Source of the DNA: Phaeodactylum tricornutum CCAP 1055/1
Taxonomy: Eukaryota > Bacillariophyta > Bacillariophyceae > Surirellales > Neidiaceae
Assembly: GCF_000150955.2 (NCBI RefSeq)
Contig: NC_011674.1
Location: forward strand, 930,001 to 994,000
DNA length: 64,000 nt
Reading direction: 5' to 3'
In this document: piece by piece, positions 31,296 to 41,397 of the stretch
Numbering within the stretch: the first letter of the stretch is position 1
Layout: each line of letters begins with the position of its first letter
Notes under the pieces: generated by a model
Told to the model about the DNA's origin: nothing
Seen by the model: only the letters and a program-made list of their open reading frames with translations
Databases searched by the model: none
Program-made: the position numbers and the translations under genes

Positions 31296-32744
31296 ATGAG
31301 TACGTCGGAAGTTACTGCATCGGACGAAGATCAAATGGCCTTTGCAGCCGAAGCCGCGGCCAACGCATTGTCGGAGAATGATGCCATTGGGGAAAGCTCA
31401 TCTTTACCACACGACGACGAAGACGATCATGATGACAACGACGATGATGACAATGTCAATCTCGAAGACGACGATGATGACGCGATACTGAAGAACGGCA
31501 ATGCGCACCATTTGCACGATACCGGGGAGGACTACCACGAAGACGAGGACCTTGGGGATCCGCAGCCCCTGCATCTCCAGCAACATGCGCAACTTCCCCA
31601 TTTTCTGGAGAGCAACATATCTGACGCAACGCTGTCTTCGAATACGGATACTACTGATCGCAATACGAATGCGAATACGCCTGCGACTGTAACTCACACA
31701 AGCACTACGGATCATTCCTCTCCGTACGATATCGAGTCGCACCCCGACGTCGAGCATCACGTGGATGACCTCAGTCACACTCCGGAACCCCACCAGCCAC
31801 TCGTCTGTCGAATTTGCGGACGTGCCGATGAAGAGGGACGCCCCTTGCTACGATTCTTGCCCGTCGAACACGATCCCGCCGCCGCCATTGCCGCACCGGC
31901 GGTGCTCACCTTTCGGGACGACATTGCTCTTCATCTCTTTTGCGGGAAAACCGCATCCATTCTACCACACGTACAGCAACCCGAACTCGAAATTCTTACC
32001 AAGGCTGGCTTGAAGAACAAACACGGCATTGGTCCCGAAGTCAACGCAGCCTTGGCCAGGACACGCTGTGCGATCCTCGCACCCGAGGGGGCCAAAGAAA
32101 AGCACTTTTACCTCGTCCGTGAATTCGAAGCCCATCTCGCCGCCATTCGTCATACACACATCGCCTTTCTCACCGAAGCCAACGGCGCCATGTCCAACGG
32201 AAATCATGATCCCTTTGCCATGTCCAACGATTTTGTGTCGCACAATACACTCCCCCACCATCAGCCGCATCATCATCATCACGCATCCTTGTTGGCGCAT
32301 CACGCGGCCATGCAACCCCGACATCCACCACCACACACGCATCACGAAGACTATAATCCTACCCTGACAGCGTCGGCCGAACACCAATCGTCTTCCGTCT
32401 TGGACTACGCCACCGCCCCTGCTCCACCGCAGCACCATTCCAAAATCGCCCCCCTCCGCGCCACGGCTGGACAGTACCAAAAGCCTTCGCCACCCCGCAA
32501 AAGCTCTGGACAACCACATCCAGCATACGCCCACCATCAATCCGTCCGCTCGTTACTCATGGAAGACGAAACGACCATGCCCTACGACGCCGAACTGACG
32601 CCCGACGGGAGGGTGCGCTGTGGATGCGGAGGATTACACTGGCCTGTCGAGTCCGGTCGAGGCGCTCAAAGCTGGAGGAACCATATTCTCACCAAACGCC
32701 ACCAAAAATGGATGGAAGACAACGGTCTGCTTGGAGTCGTATAA
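31296..32744 (+). CDS. Zinc-finger protein with PHD-like cysteine cluster and His-rich region
   Basis: 482 residues from an ATG at 31296. The N-terminal 160 residues are strongly acidic (long Asp/Glu runs). CRICGRADEEG begins a Cys/His domain that continues through LTFRDDIALHLFCGKTASIL and ends near FYLVREFEAHLAAIRHTH. This resembles an extended PHD finger (C-x2-C ... H-x2-C ...) but not all ligands can be assigned. A His-rich low-complexity region follows. Near the C-terminus GRVRCGCGGLHWP and SWRNHILTKRHQKW form a second small C/H zinc knuckle. It is probably a chromatin or transcription protein in the nucleus. No orthologue was recognised. Confidence 0.7.
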   Translation: MSTSEVTASDEDQMAFAAEAAANALSENDAIGESSSLPHDDEDDHDDNDDDDNVNLEDDDDDAILKNGNAHHLHDTGEDYHEDEDLGDPQPLHLQQHAQLPHFLESNISDATLSSNTDTTDRNTNANTPATVTHTSTTDHSSPYDIESHPDVEHHVDDLSHTPEPHQPLVCRICGRADEEGRPLLRFLPVEHDPAAAIAAPAVLTFRDDIALHLFCGKTASILPHVQQPELEILTKAGLKNKHGIGPEVNAALARTRCAILAPEGAKEKHFYLVREFEAHLAAIRHTHIAFLTEANGAMSNGNHDPFAMSNDFVSHNTLPHHQPHHHHHASLLAHHAAMQPRHPPPHTHHEDYNPTLTASAEHQSSSVLDYATAPAPPQHHSKIAPLRATAGQYQKPSPPRKSSGQPHPAYAHHQSVRSLLMEDETTMPYDAELTPDGRVRCGCGGLHWPVESGRGAQSWRNHILTKRHQKWMEDNGLLGVV

Positions 32745-32912
32745 CGCGTACTACCAAAACCAGACAATGCCCAACAGGGCACCCGTAGAACGGGTTTCAG
32801 GAAACGAGCTGGCCTCGTAAAAAAGGATAGAACCTGTGATACGGATAAAGTAGCACGCACCGTTGCCATCTTTTGGGGTGATGCTGACTATACCACTAAA
32901 CGCGACTCTTAT

Positions 32913-35476
32913 CTACTTTTTTTGTTTAGCCGCTTTTTTCTGAAAGGCCTTGAGCGTTTTGCCAGCCTTGATGGCGTCCCCGTCCGCCTTGAGACCAGCC
33001 GCCAGCTCCTCCATAACAGTTCCCATGACGGCAATCGCAGCCGTTTTGAGATCACTCGGGTGCAGCGAGCCGTCCGCGAAATCCTTCTCCAGCTCCGTGA
33101 CGCTTTCGTAAATATGGTCGCCACCGTTTTCCGGCGATCGATGAATTTCTAAAACTCCCTTTGCGCCCTTTAGAGCAAACATGTCGGCCAAAGCAATGGG
33201 AGGACAAAACGTAACATTGCCGGGCTCGCAAAAGGCCTTTTTCAATTTCGATTTGCCGCTGATCTATACAAAAGTAAGAAATTACGTCCCGGTGAGTTAC
33301 CGTGCCTTCCATTCATTTGTCCGAGTCTGCATGCTAGTGTTTCATACCTTGGGATCGTCTAGTAAGAAATACTCATCGTTTTCGTTCCTCAAAGCATCCG
33401 ACTCCCGTTCGGGCTGTAGGCGTAAAGACGGGAGAGTTCGGAACGATACGGATGGAGCCGACAACGAGGGAAGCTTCTTTCCGAAAAATTCCGTCACGAG
33501 GTTGCCCTCAATCTTGGTGTCTTCGGAATCTGCCATGGCGATACTCGCGGGCTCTACACCGGCCGCATCAGCGACTTGCATCAGTCGACCAATGACCCTG
33601 CCAACACCTTCGGAATCTTTCATGGAAGGGCCCATGATATCGTCAAGCATAAAATGGCGACCAACATTAATGACGCTAATCCAATAATTGGACGGATCGG
33701 CGAGGATGGCGTCGCTCTGTAGGAGCACTTGGACATTTTCCATCAAACGTGGCTTGAGCGCTTTGAGCGAGGCCACAAATACTGAGTGATAGGCTGCGAT
33801 GACTTTAAGATCAGCATCGCACGAATTGCAAACCCGTGCGGTCCAATCTGAAAGCAGCAAGACGCAAGGGCGATCTTCTGCAGCTTGGAGTAGTGTGAAG
33901 ACATCCATAGCGCTCTGCAACGTCGGGCTGCCGGATGGCAATGGAGCAAAGACGAGATGGGCTCCGGCAGGAACCTTTTTGAGCTCGACCAAGTTCAGTC
34001 GCCGTACCACTTTTTCCGTAATACTTGAGGCTGATTCCTTCTTGTACTGCTGTACCAATGACAGCAGGTTTTTTGCGTTTTCGTTGGTATCAAAGTGGGA
34101 ACGAACTGGCTCAAGGAGTCGATTCAGCTCGATTATCAATCCCCGCTTCAGCTCGTCCTCCGAAATTTGCTTTGACAAGAATGCATCTCTTACCGCACCA
34201 TAATCCTGAAACGTTGTTGATCCAGCCGAGAAGGTTGCGCCTGGAGGACTAAAAATAATGTTCTCAATATAGTCTAAGCAAGGATTCTTCAATCCATCAC
34301 CCTTGAGATGCATCGACTCTTTGCCAGCATCCAGTGGTTCTCCATCCGTAGCTCCAGCCGCAACTTCCGCAACGATTGGACAGTAGGCATTCATAATCTT
34401 GCGCTCCACGTCGGCAGCAGAATCCTCCATAAACACGGCCGAGTCGGGATCAGATTTGGACATTTTCTCTTGACCAGCTTTGAGACCGTACAGCATATGA
34501 TGCGACAAAATGATAGGTTTGTGCTTAATCCCAGCCGCATCACAGTATTCTCGAGCCAGCATGTTAACCTTGCGCTGATCAACGCCCAGCTGGCAAATAT
34601 CAGCTTTCAGAAAAAATACATCCGTGCACTGCATGAGTGGGTAGAGAATCTGCGCCGCCGTTAAGGATCCTTCCAAGCGCCCCATAATTTGACAGCATTT
34701 TTTAATGCGTGTGACGTTGAATCTTCGGGCAACGTCCAACATCGTAGGCCAGTACTTGTCAGCGTGAGTCGTAATTTCTTCCGAAGCCCACTTGAAGACA
34801 ACGTTGGAAAGGTCCATACCTGCTGCCTTCCAGACTTCAATCAAGTAGTGTCCTACCGTCCGAATTTTTTCCAAATCGCCACCCATCTTGTCATTCATTA
34901 ACGCGAACCAGTCGGCGACCCAAAAGACAAAGGTCGCGTTGGTGCCCTCATACGTGCATTTGTTTACGTTCATTGCCTTAAACACCCCTTGGGCAATATG
35001 CATGCGTCCGGAAGGTTCAAAGCCATCGTAGAGGTTGAATCCGGTCGACTCCGAACCACGACCTTTGGCAGTCAAGAGAGTTTGCAATTCTGGTCCAGAA
35101 ATACACTCTTCACCAACAGAAAAGATACGATCGAAATCCTGCTGTAACGGTTCGGTCCACGGTCGAGTAGGTTTTGGTTCCGGCTTTTTGACGGATGAAC
35201 CTTTCTTTGCTACGGCACCGGCTGGAGGGTCTACCTTTTTGACCGGATCGACCTTCTTGGCCTCTACATTACGATACAGCATACGATTTGCAGTGTAAGG
35301 CTAAAGTCAAACATTGGGAAATTGGAAGTGCAGTGAAAAGCAACGTTTCGTTCATACAAGCACTCACCGGTTGCCATGGTGGTGGAAGGGAAGGTCGCAC
35401 TCGCTAGCTTGGCTCCTTCGGCGACTTCCCAAACGCTAAAGCGTGCCGTTTTCACTCTCTTTAAACCACTTGACAT
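32913..35476 (-). CDS. TyrRS: Tyrosyl-tRNA synthetase, double-length (tandem domains)
   Basis: Three exons: 35476-35368, 35263-33348 and 33263-32913, with introns of 104 and 84 bp; all phases match, giving 791 residues. The first copy (about 75-410) has the HIGH-like HIAQG in GFEPSGRMHIAQG, the tyrosine pocket and KMSKS (QEKMSKSD). A second copy follows (about 440-790), beginning HLVFAPLPSGSPTLQSAMDV. It has no HIGH or KMSKS but keeps the C-terminal KLKKAFCEPGNV and GGDHIYESVTELEKDF blocks. This matches the pseudo-dimer TyrRS known from trypanosomatids. In-frame ATGs at 35572 (with a basic, Arg-rich leader), 35476 and 35377 could give organelle and cytosolic forms. The enzyme charges tRNA-Tyr. 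Confidence 0.92.
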
Positions 35477-35846
35477 AATGTTGCACGAAAAGACAATAGC
35501 AGACGCCAATGCACGTTGGCGAACCAAAAGACTTGAGCCGCGTTTGCTTTGGTAACCGTCAGTTGGAGACAACAGGGGTCGCTCATTTTTTGCGGTTCCG
35601 AATCAACAGCCCCCGAAATTAGCACCGAATCAGGGTTCAAAAGCAACGAACTGTGGACAGACCACTACCAGACTATCTATTCTCTTATTTACCTTCCTCA
35701 AACGTGCGGCTATCTTGCTTCACGCGGCATGGATGGGACATTCTAACGAGTGACACCTGAACTAAAGAAAATGATTGAAAGACGCTTACTTTGGTAGATT
35801 TCAAAGGGATCGCTCCCGATCGAAGCGCAATAGTGGTGACAGACTG
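35477..35846. other. Intergenic region between TyrRS start and kinase end
   Basis: 370 bp. The TyrRS frame is open to an ATG at 35572 inside it. Nothing else seen. Confidence 0.35.
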
Positions 35847-37551
35847 TCAAAACTCGGCTAGTGGCGCTGGCGGTTGACTCGGTCCATTGACCATCCACGG
35901 ATGTGCCCGCACTTGCTCCAAGCTCAAGCGGTCTTTAGGATCTAGAAATAACATTCGCTGCAGTAAATCCATCGCGTCCGGACTAAGGCCAATGTCCCAC
36001 TCCGTCAGCATCTGAACCAGATACCCAGCAGTCATATATTTGAAGCGTTCGTCCGTCTGGCACGCGCGCTCCCATGGCGGAAATCCTGTCAGCATGAGAA
36101 ATAAAATCACTCCTGCAGCCCACATATCCACGGCAAAGCCATCAAAAGGTGCAGCGTTCTTATATATTTCCGGTGACATATATATCCATTTACCGCAGGT
36201 CCCTTGCGGAGTAATCAATCGGCGCGGCTGCTTCCGGCATATGGTTGCACCTCCGCGAATAGTTGTGGTGGTAGTTGTCAAGGATGATGTGGGCGTTAAT
36301 AGCGCCGTTGAGTTGTTTCCGTTCATATTCATCGTGTCAAACGACTGCGACAGAAATTGTGCCTGTTCCTCCGGAGTGTCGCTTCCATGCTCCTTCTGCA
36401 CAGGGACCCGCAAACACATACCCAAATCAATAATCAGCGCACCATTTTCGTGTACCAAAAGGTTCTCTAAGCTCATGTCACGATGGCATATTCCAGCATT
36501 CTGTAGAGTTTCAATACCCTAAGTTTAAAACAAGAACACGGTCAGAATTGTGCTTCATGGGCAACTTCCGAATGACTCCATTTGTATTGATACGTACATT
36601 CAAAACTTGATTCATCCAATACCGCGCTTCCGGTTCACTAAATCGTTCATTCATATCGAGTCGCTCAAAAAGCTCGCCACCATTACAGTAGGGCATGACG
36701 CTGTATAAATTCCGATCATCCGATAGCAAATCCAGTGGCATCATAATGTTGGTTGCCACCATGGCTCGTACGGATCGAGAGACGCCGTCTCGAGGATGTT
36801 CTGTAGATGCGGAGGACAATACTTGTTGCTCACATTCTTTCCGTTCGGATCGATGCCAGGATACCAGATATTGCATAGCAGAGACTTCCTTTATGGGGTC
36901 TTCGGCCAAGCGATCGCGTTCTTTCCGAATATGCTGCCAGCTCATTTCCTTAACGGCACAGTGTTGTGCGGTAACTTCCCATTCGGCATTGTCGTTGCCG
37001 GCTTGACTGGGTACTCGTCTCCGCAGCACCACCGCCATGAACACGTGCCCGTAAATCGCATCACGAATGGTCCGTTGTATCCAGTATGCGCGATCGTCAC
37101 CATCCTTGTCCATATCGTCGTCGCCATTGGGTTGTTGTTGAACCGTTCTGGTGGAAGCCGATGCCGGAGCGATGCCCGGAAAGCCAATCGGCCCCGAGGC
37201 ACCCCGAGACCCGTCGTCCAACAGCATACTGTCGTCATCGTTGCTGTCGGAAAACCCGTCACTACTGCTCATGGAAGAGTCCTCGTGGTTTTCGGCGGCA
37301 TTGTATAGTGCCACCGCTGGTGAGGAATGTAATGGATTTTGGAGGACGGTCCGTACCAGAACGTTTTGCACGGTAGCAACTTGATTTCGGTTGGGATGAA
37401 ACACACGGGTAGTGATCCGGGCACACGGAATGGGATGTGCCGGAGGAAAATCGGGAGGATTTGCGGCGTCTGCTGCGGCTTTGGCGGTAGAAAAGAGGCG
37501 GTTATCGTCCGGACCACCACCGGGGTAATCTGAATTGTATTGAAACTGCAT
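35847..37551 (-). CDS. Serine/threonine protein kinase
   Basis: Exons 37551-36598 and 36518-35847 join in phase 0 across a 79 bp intron (GTACGT..ACTTAG), giving 541 residues. The start is the first ATG (MQFQYNSDYPGGG). The first 160 residues are low-complexity with an acidic Ser-rich patch. The kinase domain starts near 180. Catalytic elements: CAVKEMS (Lys), CHRDMSLENLLV (catalytic loop, made by the splice), IIDLGM (DLG for DFG), a long Ser/Thr-rich activation insert, GTCGKWIYMSPEIY and FAVDMWAAGVILFLMLTGFPPWE. The last part resembles CAMK-type kinases. All catalytic residues are there, so it should be active. The substrate is unknown. Confidence 0.85.
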
Positions 37552-38829
37552 AGGCGCCGAGCGATGTGTGAATGTCCGTGCCCTCGCAACTGGTGCTGTA
37601 AACGTTACAAACAACAAAATTCGCGGTAGATACTTGCGAAAAGTGTCGGCCCAAAGGTTTACTGGGTGTAGTGTGTCAATCGACGGTCGACAGCTCAGAA
37701 TACCAACAGTGATTTCGAAAACTCTCTGGACAAGTTGTTTGTTGGAGAAAGACTGTCGCAACTGTCGGCAAGCAAAACCGAGCTAAAGACACAATTGGTT
37801 GCTTTTTCAGATTGATTGCGACAGTTCTCTGCAAAAACTCTGTTGGCTCGAAACAAACAATACGTATCAAGAACTCGTTCCAAACGTGCCACTAAGAAAC
37901 AAACAACGGATCCGCTGGTATCTTTGCTTTGGCTTCCGGATTCGTTGCGCACTTGACTAACTGTAGCACCGAAGTGGTCTACACGACTGTCGACTCGTAA
38001 CACCCGCTTGTCTTTGACGACCAACGGGCCTTTGTAGCAGCAGCAGTAGTAGCAGTAGCCAAAAGCCAGTCAAACTGAGAATGAACGCGTAGGGACAGTG
38101 TGAGGGAAACCCCAAAAGGACGACGCTCGAATAGGAAGGACCACTGCGCGAGAGATGCGTTTGGACCTTTCTCGCGGAAACGAGGCACCGACCTGTAAGG
38201 ACTCACACGTTGTCGCCGTGTCGTCTCTCCGACGACGGTGCGAACATTCGTCGCGAGGGCAATGTCACATCACGCGTGATATATGTGATGTGACTTTTTG
38301 TGGAAACGTACAGTATCCAATTTCGACACGTTTCATGTTGCACCCGGATTCGTTCCCTTCGAACAGTTCACTGGTCCCGAAAGCACAGCGAGCTACCTTA
38401 AAAATCTGGCCAAAGCAATATGCGAAATTGTTGTTGAAATGTAATGCTTTTTCGATAACTTGTTCTGTATGTAAATTCGAAAATTGGCAATATCAATTAT
38501 GCAAGTAATTTTGTAGTATGGTGGTCGATATACAGTTCGGTTATCACCGTTATATACGTAAGCATTTCTTTCGACAGTGAGCTTTCTTCCTATATCGAAA
38601 AACGGGACATAGCATGGTGTTGTTTACAGTTTCTAGAGATAGTAAACACCTAAATGGGAGATCTTGTCTGACAGACAATTCAAAATCACGTCTCGGCCTG
38701 GCCTGGCCCACTCGGGGGCGGTGAGCGGCGTTCGGGTAAGGAACCACAGACGATGTCGAGGATCGTCCGGGGCAGTTTGGGCAGTTTGGGCAGGCCCTGC
38801 TACCGGTACACTCCATATTGAATTCCAGT
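37552..38829. promoter_or_regulatory. Divergent intergenic region, kinase / GT31
   Basis: 1,278 bp. It contains a GCA/GTA trinucleotide tract (about 38037-38058), a 10-bp inverted repeat (38264-38294) and CGACAGTGAG at 38572-38581, a copy of the recurring motif about 250 bp before the GT31 start. ORFs in it show no coding character. Confidence 0.4.
38264..38294. promoter_or_regulatory. 10-bp inverted repeat with an inner palindrome
   Basis: GTCACATCAC (38264-38273) and GTGATGTGAC (38285-38294) are perfect inverted copies with an 11-bp spacer. Overlapping the left arm is ATCACGCGTGAT (38269-38280), itself a perfect 12-bp palindrome. It may be a binding site for dimeric factors or a hairpin. 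Confidence 0.6.
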
Positions 38830-40458
38830 ATGAGGAGAGCGAGTCCGAGATTGCAAGAACCGTCGCCATCTGCGGCGTCCGTGTCGGCTCTGGCGGCTCC
38901 GGCTCCATGGTTTGGGCTGCATCCTGCCGGACCCACCACGCGTACCAGCCGCGCGGCGGCCTTGTCCTGCCTCGGACGCCTCTGTAGTGTCGTCGTGCTT
39001 GCCATATTAGCTAGTAGTCACGTACATCGTGTTTGGCAGCAGTATCCGGAGTGGCTTCCCACGTCGTCGCGCAATGCCACTGCGTCCATCACTCTGGACT
39101 CCGCATCAATTCACGCACACACCGGACTCGTCCAGGAGTCGCACCACCCGAACGACGGATTCCAGCGCGAATCGGTCTCGTCGTCGGTTTTGGGCGATGC
39201 GTACGACGAACAAGGTCGGGCGGGGTACGTGGCGGATCCCACCGCCTTGCGGCGCGAGCGGCAACGGTTTCGACACGCGAGGACCCGGGAGGCGTCGGAA
39301 TCCGGGGCAACGGAACCATCAATCGAAGATTCGTCGGATTATTGGCACATTCTGGAAAATTTCGTACCGTTCCGAGCAGACCAGGATCCGTTGCTCAACT
39401 CGCGGAATCATCCGTTGCGTGCCAACGTATCTTCCGATTATGTGTGTGCGTTCCCCCCGGGTCGGGGACTCGAAGAGGAAGGTGGGTACAAGCTCTTGAC
39501 GGAAAAGATACGACTCCAGACCGTGCACCGTCGAAACACTACCACCACGCCGCGACTGTTGTGTGCCGTGTACACGTACCCACGAATGCGAGATTTGGCT
39601 CGAGCGTCGGCATTGTCGTGGGGATACCAATGCGATGGTTTCTTGGCCTTTACGACGGAAACGATTCCGTCCTTGGGCTTTGTCCATCTATCCCACGCTG
39701 GCAAAGAGTCCTACCGGAACATGTGGCAGAAGACGCGGTCCATCTGGTCCTACATTGCTCGACACTACGCGGACGATTACGACTACTTTCATTTGGGTGG
39801 GGACGACATGTACGTGCTGGTGCCGAATTTGCGAGCCTTTTGGCAAGACGAGATTATCCCAGACAGCATGGGTACTGGTTCCGGTGCCGGCCAGGACCAA
39901 GCCATCTTTACGGGTCAACAAGTAGTGTTGCGTGAGGGGCAGCGTCCCTACGTCTCGGGTGGTCCGGGATACACAATGAATCGTGCCGCCTTGCATCGTT
40001 TGGTGAACGAGGCCTTGCCGGAGTGCGAGGTGGATACGATTGCCTCGCACGAAGACCGTCTAGTCTCACAGTGTTTCGACCGCATCGGGATAAAACCGTG
40101 GGACAGTCGTGATGTACCCACCGGATCCCAGCGCTACCACGACTGCTCACCACACCACTTGTACACGTTCCGTGCGGTGACTTCGTCCGGTCGCGGCCGC
40201 GGTTCGTTCCACGCGCGTGCGGCCGCCTACTGGGCGAGCCAGCCGCGGTTGGGTTCGATGGTCGGAACCAACGAGACGACGGGTCCACGGTACGGCTTGG
40301 CAGCGGCCGCCACCCACAGTATTTCCTTTCACGACGTGCACAATCCGCTGTACGTGGCACGCATGTACGCGTTGCTGCATCCCGGGAGTTGTCCGTCCGC
40401 GACGGCGCTCGGCCGTGGACTCGCGCAGAGTCACGGGCATCGTGCGGCGGGTTTCTAG
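38830..40458 (+). CDS. GT31-family beta-1,3-galactosyltransferase-like protein
   Basis: 542 residues from the ATG at 38830. A Leu/Val-rich membrane anchor follows a basic, Ala/Pro-rich tail (LCSVVVLAILASS, about residues 46-58), typical of a Golgi type II enzyme. The catalytic part resembles core 1 beta-1,3-galactosyltransferase (C1GALT): LLCAVYTYPRMRDLARA, SALSWGYQCDGFLAF, KTRSIWSYIARHYADDYDYF and HLGGDDMYVL with the metal-binding DDM. It continues with SGGPGYTMNRAAL and SHEDRLVSQCF. It should transfer galactose from UDP-Gal to a glycoprotein; the acceptor is unknown. GC content is clearly higher than in neighbouring genes. Confidence 0.85.
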   Translation: MRRASPRLQEPSPSAASVSALAAPAPWFGLHPAGPTTRTSRAAALSCLGRLCSVVVLAILASSHVHRVWQQYPEWLPTSSRNATASITLDSASIHAHTGLVQESHHPNDGFQRESVSSSVLGDAYDEQGRAGYVADPTALRRERQRFRHARTREASESGATEPSIEDSSDYWHILENFVPFRADQDPLLNSRNHPLRANVSSDYVCAFPPGRGLEEEGGYKLLTEKIRLQTVHRRNTTTTPRLLCAVYTYPRMRDLARASALSWGYQCDGFLAFTTETIPSLGFVHLSHAGKESYRNMWQKTRSIWSYIARHYADDYDYFHLGGDDMYVLVPNLRAFWQDEIIPDSMGTGSGAGQDQAIFTGQQVVLREGQRPYVSGGPGYTMNRAALHRLVNEALPECEVDTIASHEDRLVSQCFDRIGIKPWDSRDVPTGSQRYHDCSPHHLYTFRAVTSSGRGRGSFHARAAAYWASQPRLGSMVGTNETTGPRYGLAAAATHSISFHDVHNPLYVARMYALLHPGSCPSATALGRGLAQSHGHRAAGF

Positions 40459-41021
40459 AGGACGCTTCCAGAGGAAAGTGTCTGTGTGTTTAATGTGTAA
40501 GTGTGTGTATAATTAGGTGGTGGTGTCGATACATGTATGTATAGGGGGGTACTACAGAGATCGAGAACGAACGGTTGGGGTTGTACGTTTGGAATTAACA
40601 ACGGTAGTATTAGTCTAGAGGAGTACCTATTTTGTAGTATGGTTGGGCCGGTTCTCTCTCTCGGTAGCTCGGGCGCGAGGGTGGGGGTTCCATGCGATCG
40701 TCTCCTTCCCTGGAGCCCGTAGGGAGGGTTGGCGCGTCGGCCGAAAATCGAGTCTCGCACGGCGCGCGGCCCAATGACGGCCGGCGTACACGACAGACCG
40801 GTTTCGGCCTACCGCGAGACATACGCGCCATCTCGGCACACCGCGCGCGTACCAACAAACCCTCACACCCCAACTGACAAAACGAACAGGGCAGCACTCT
40901 CATATACCACGACAACACTATCGAGACCTGACAGGGAACACGGTCGGTACGAATCCCAAGATATATACACACACTAGACAAACACTTGCTTGCAGAAACA
41001 CTTTACTACAAGAGAAAAGGG
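40459..41021. other. Intergenic region upstream of MCM6
   Basis: 563 bp between two plus-strand genes. TG-rich sequence follows the GT31 stop (40479-40508). No gene; the minus-strand ORFs here have no coding features. Confidence 0.35.
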
Positions 41022-41327
41022 ATGAATGCGTTGGAGGAGAGGCTTCCAACGTCGGGGAACGCATCGGACGACATGGACGACGCGTCGCTGGACCGCGGCA
41101 TTCCGGGAACGGAGGACGAGGACGCGTCGGTGGCACGAGCTCGAGCACACGTTGCCGTCCTCGATGAACCTACGGGTGATCGAGTCCCACGCGATACGAC
41201 GGGAGATCAAGCCGTCTTGGGAGCAGCTGCGGCGCAGGACGGGGTAACGGCCTTTGCCGTGACGGATGAAAGTGGACAACTCGTCCTCGCACGTTTTCAA
41301 CAGTTTCTCGGACAATTGTGAGTACCC

Positions 41328-41397
<70 letters not shown>

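Noticed and set aside
32029-32540. ORFs on both strands within the zinc-finger gene
   Set aside because: They mirror the His- and Pro-rich low-complexity region.
38818-40516. Several long alternative frames across the GT31 gene
   Set aside because: The region is GC-rich, so stops are rare in other frames; only one frame has the glycosyltransferase motifs.
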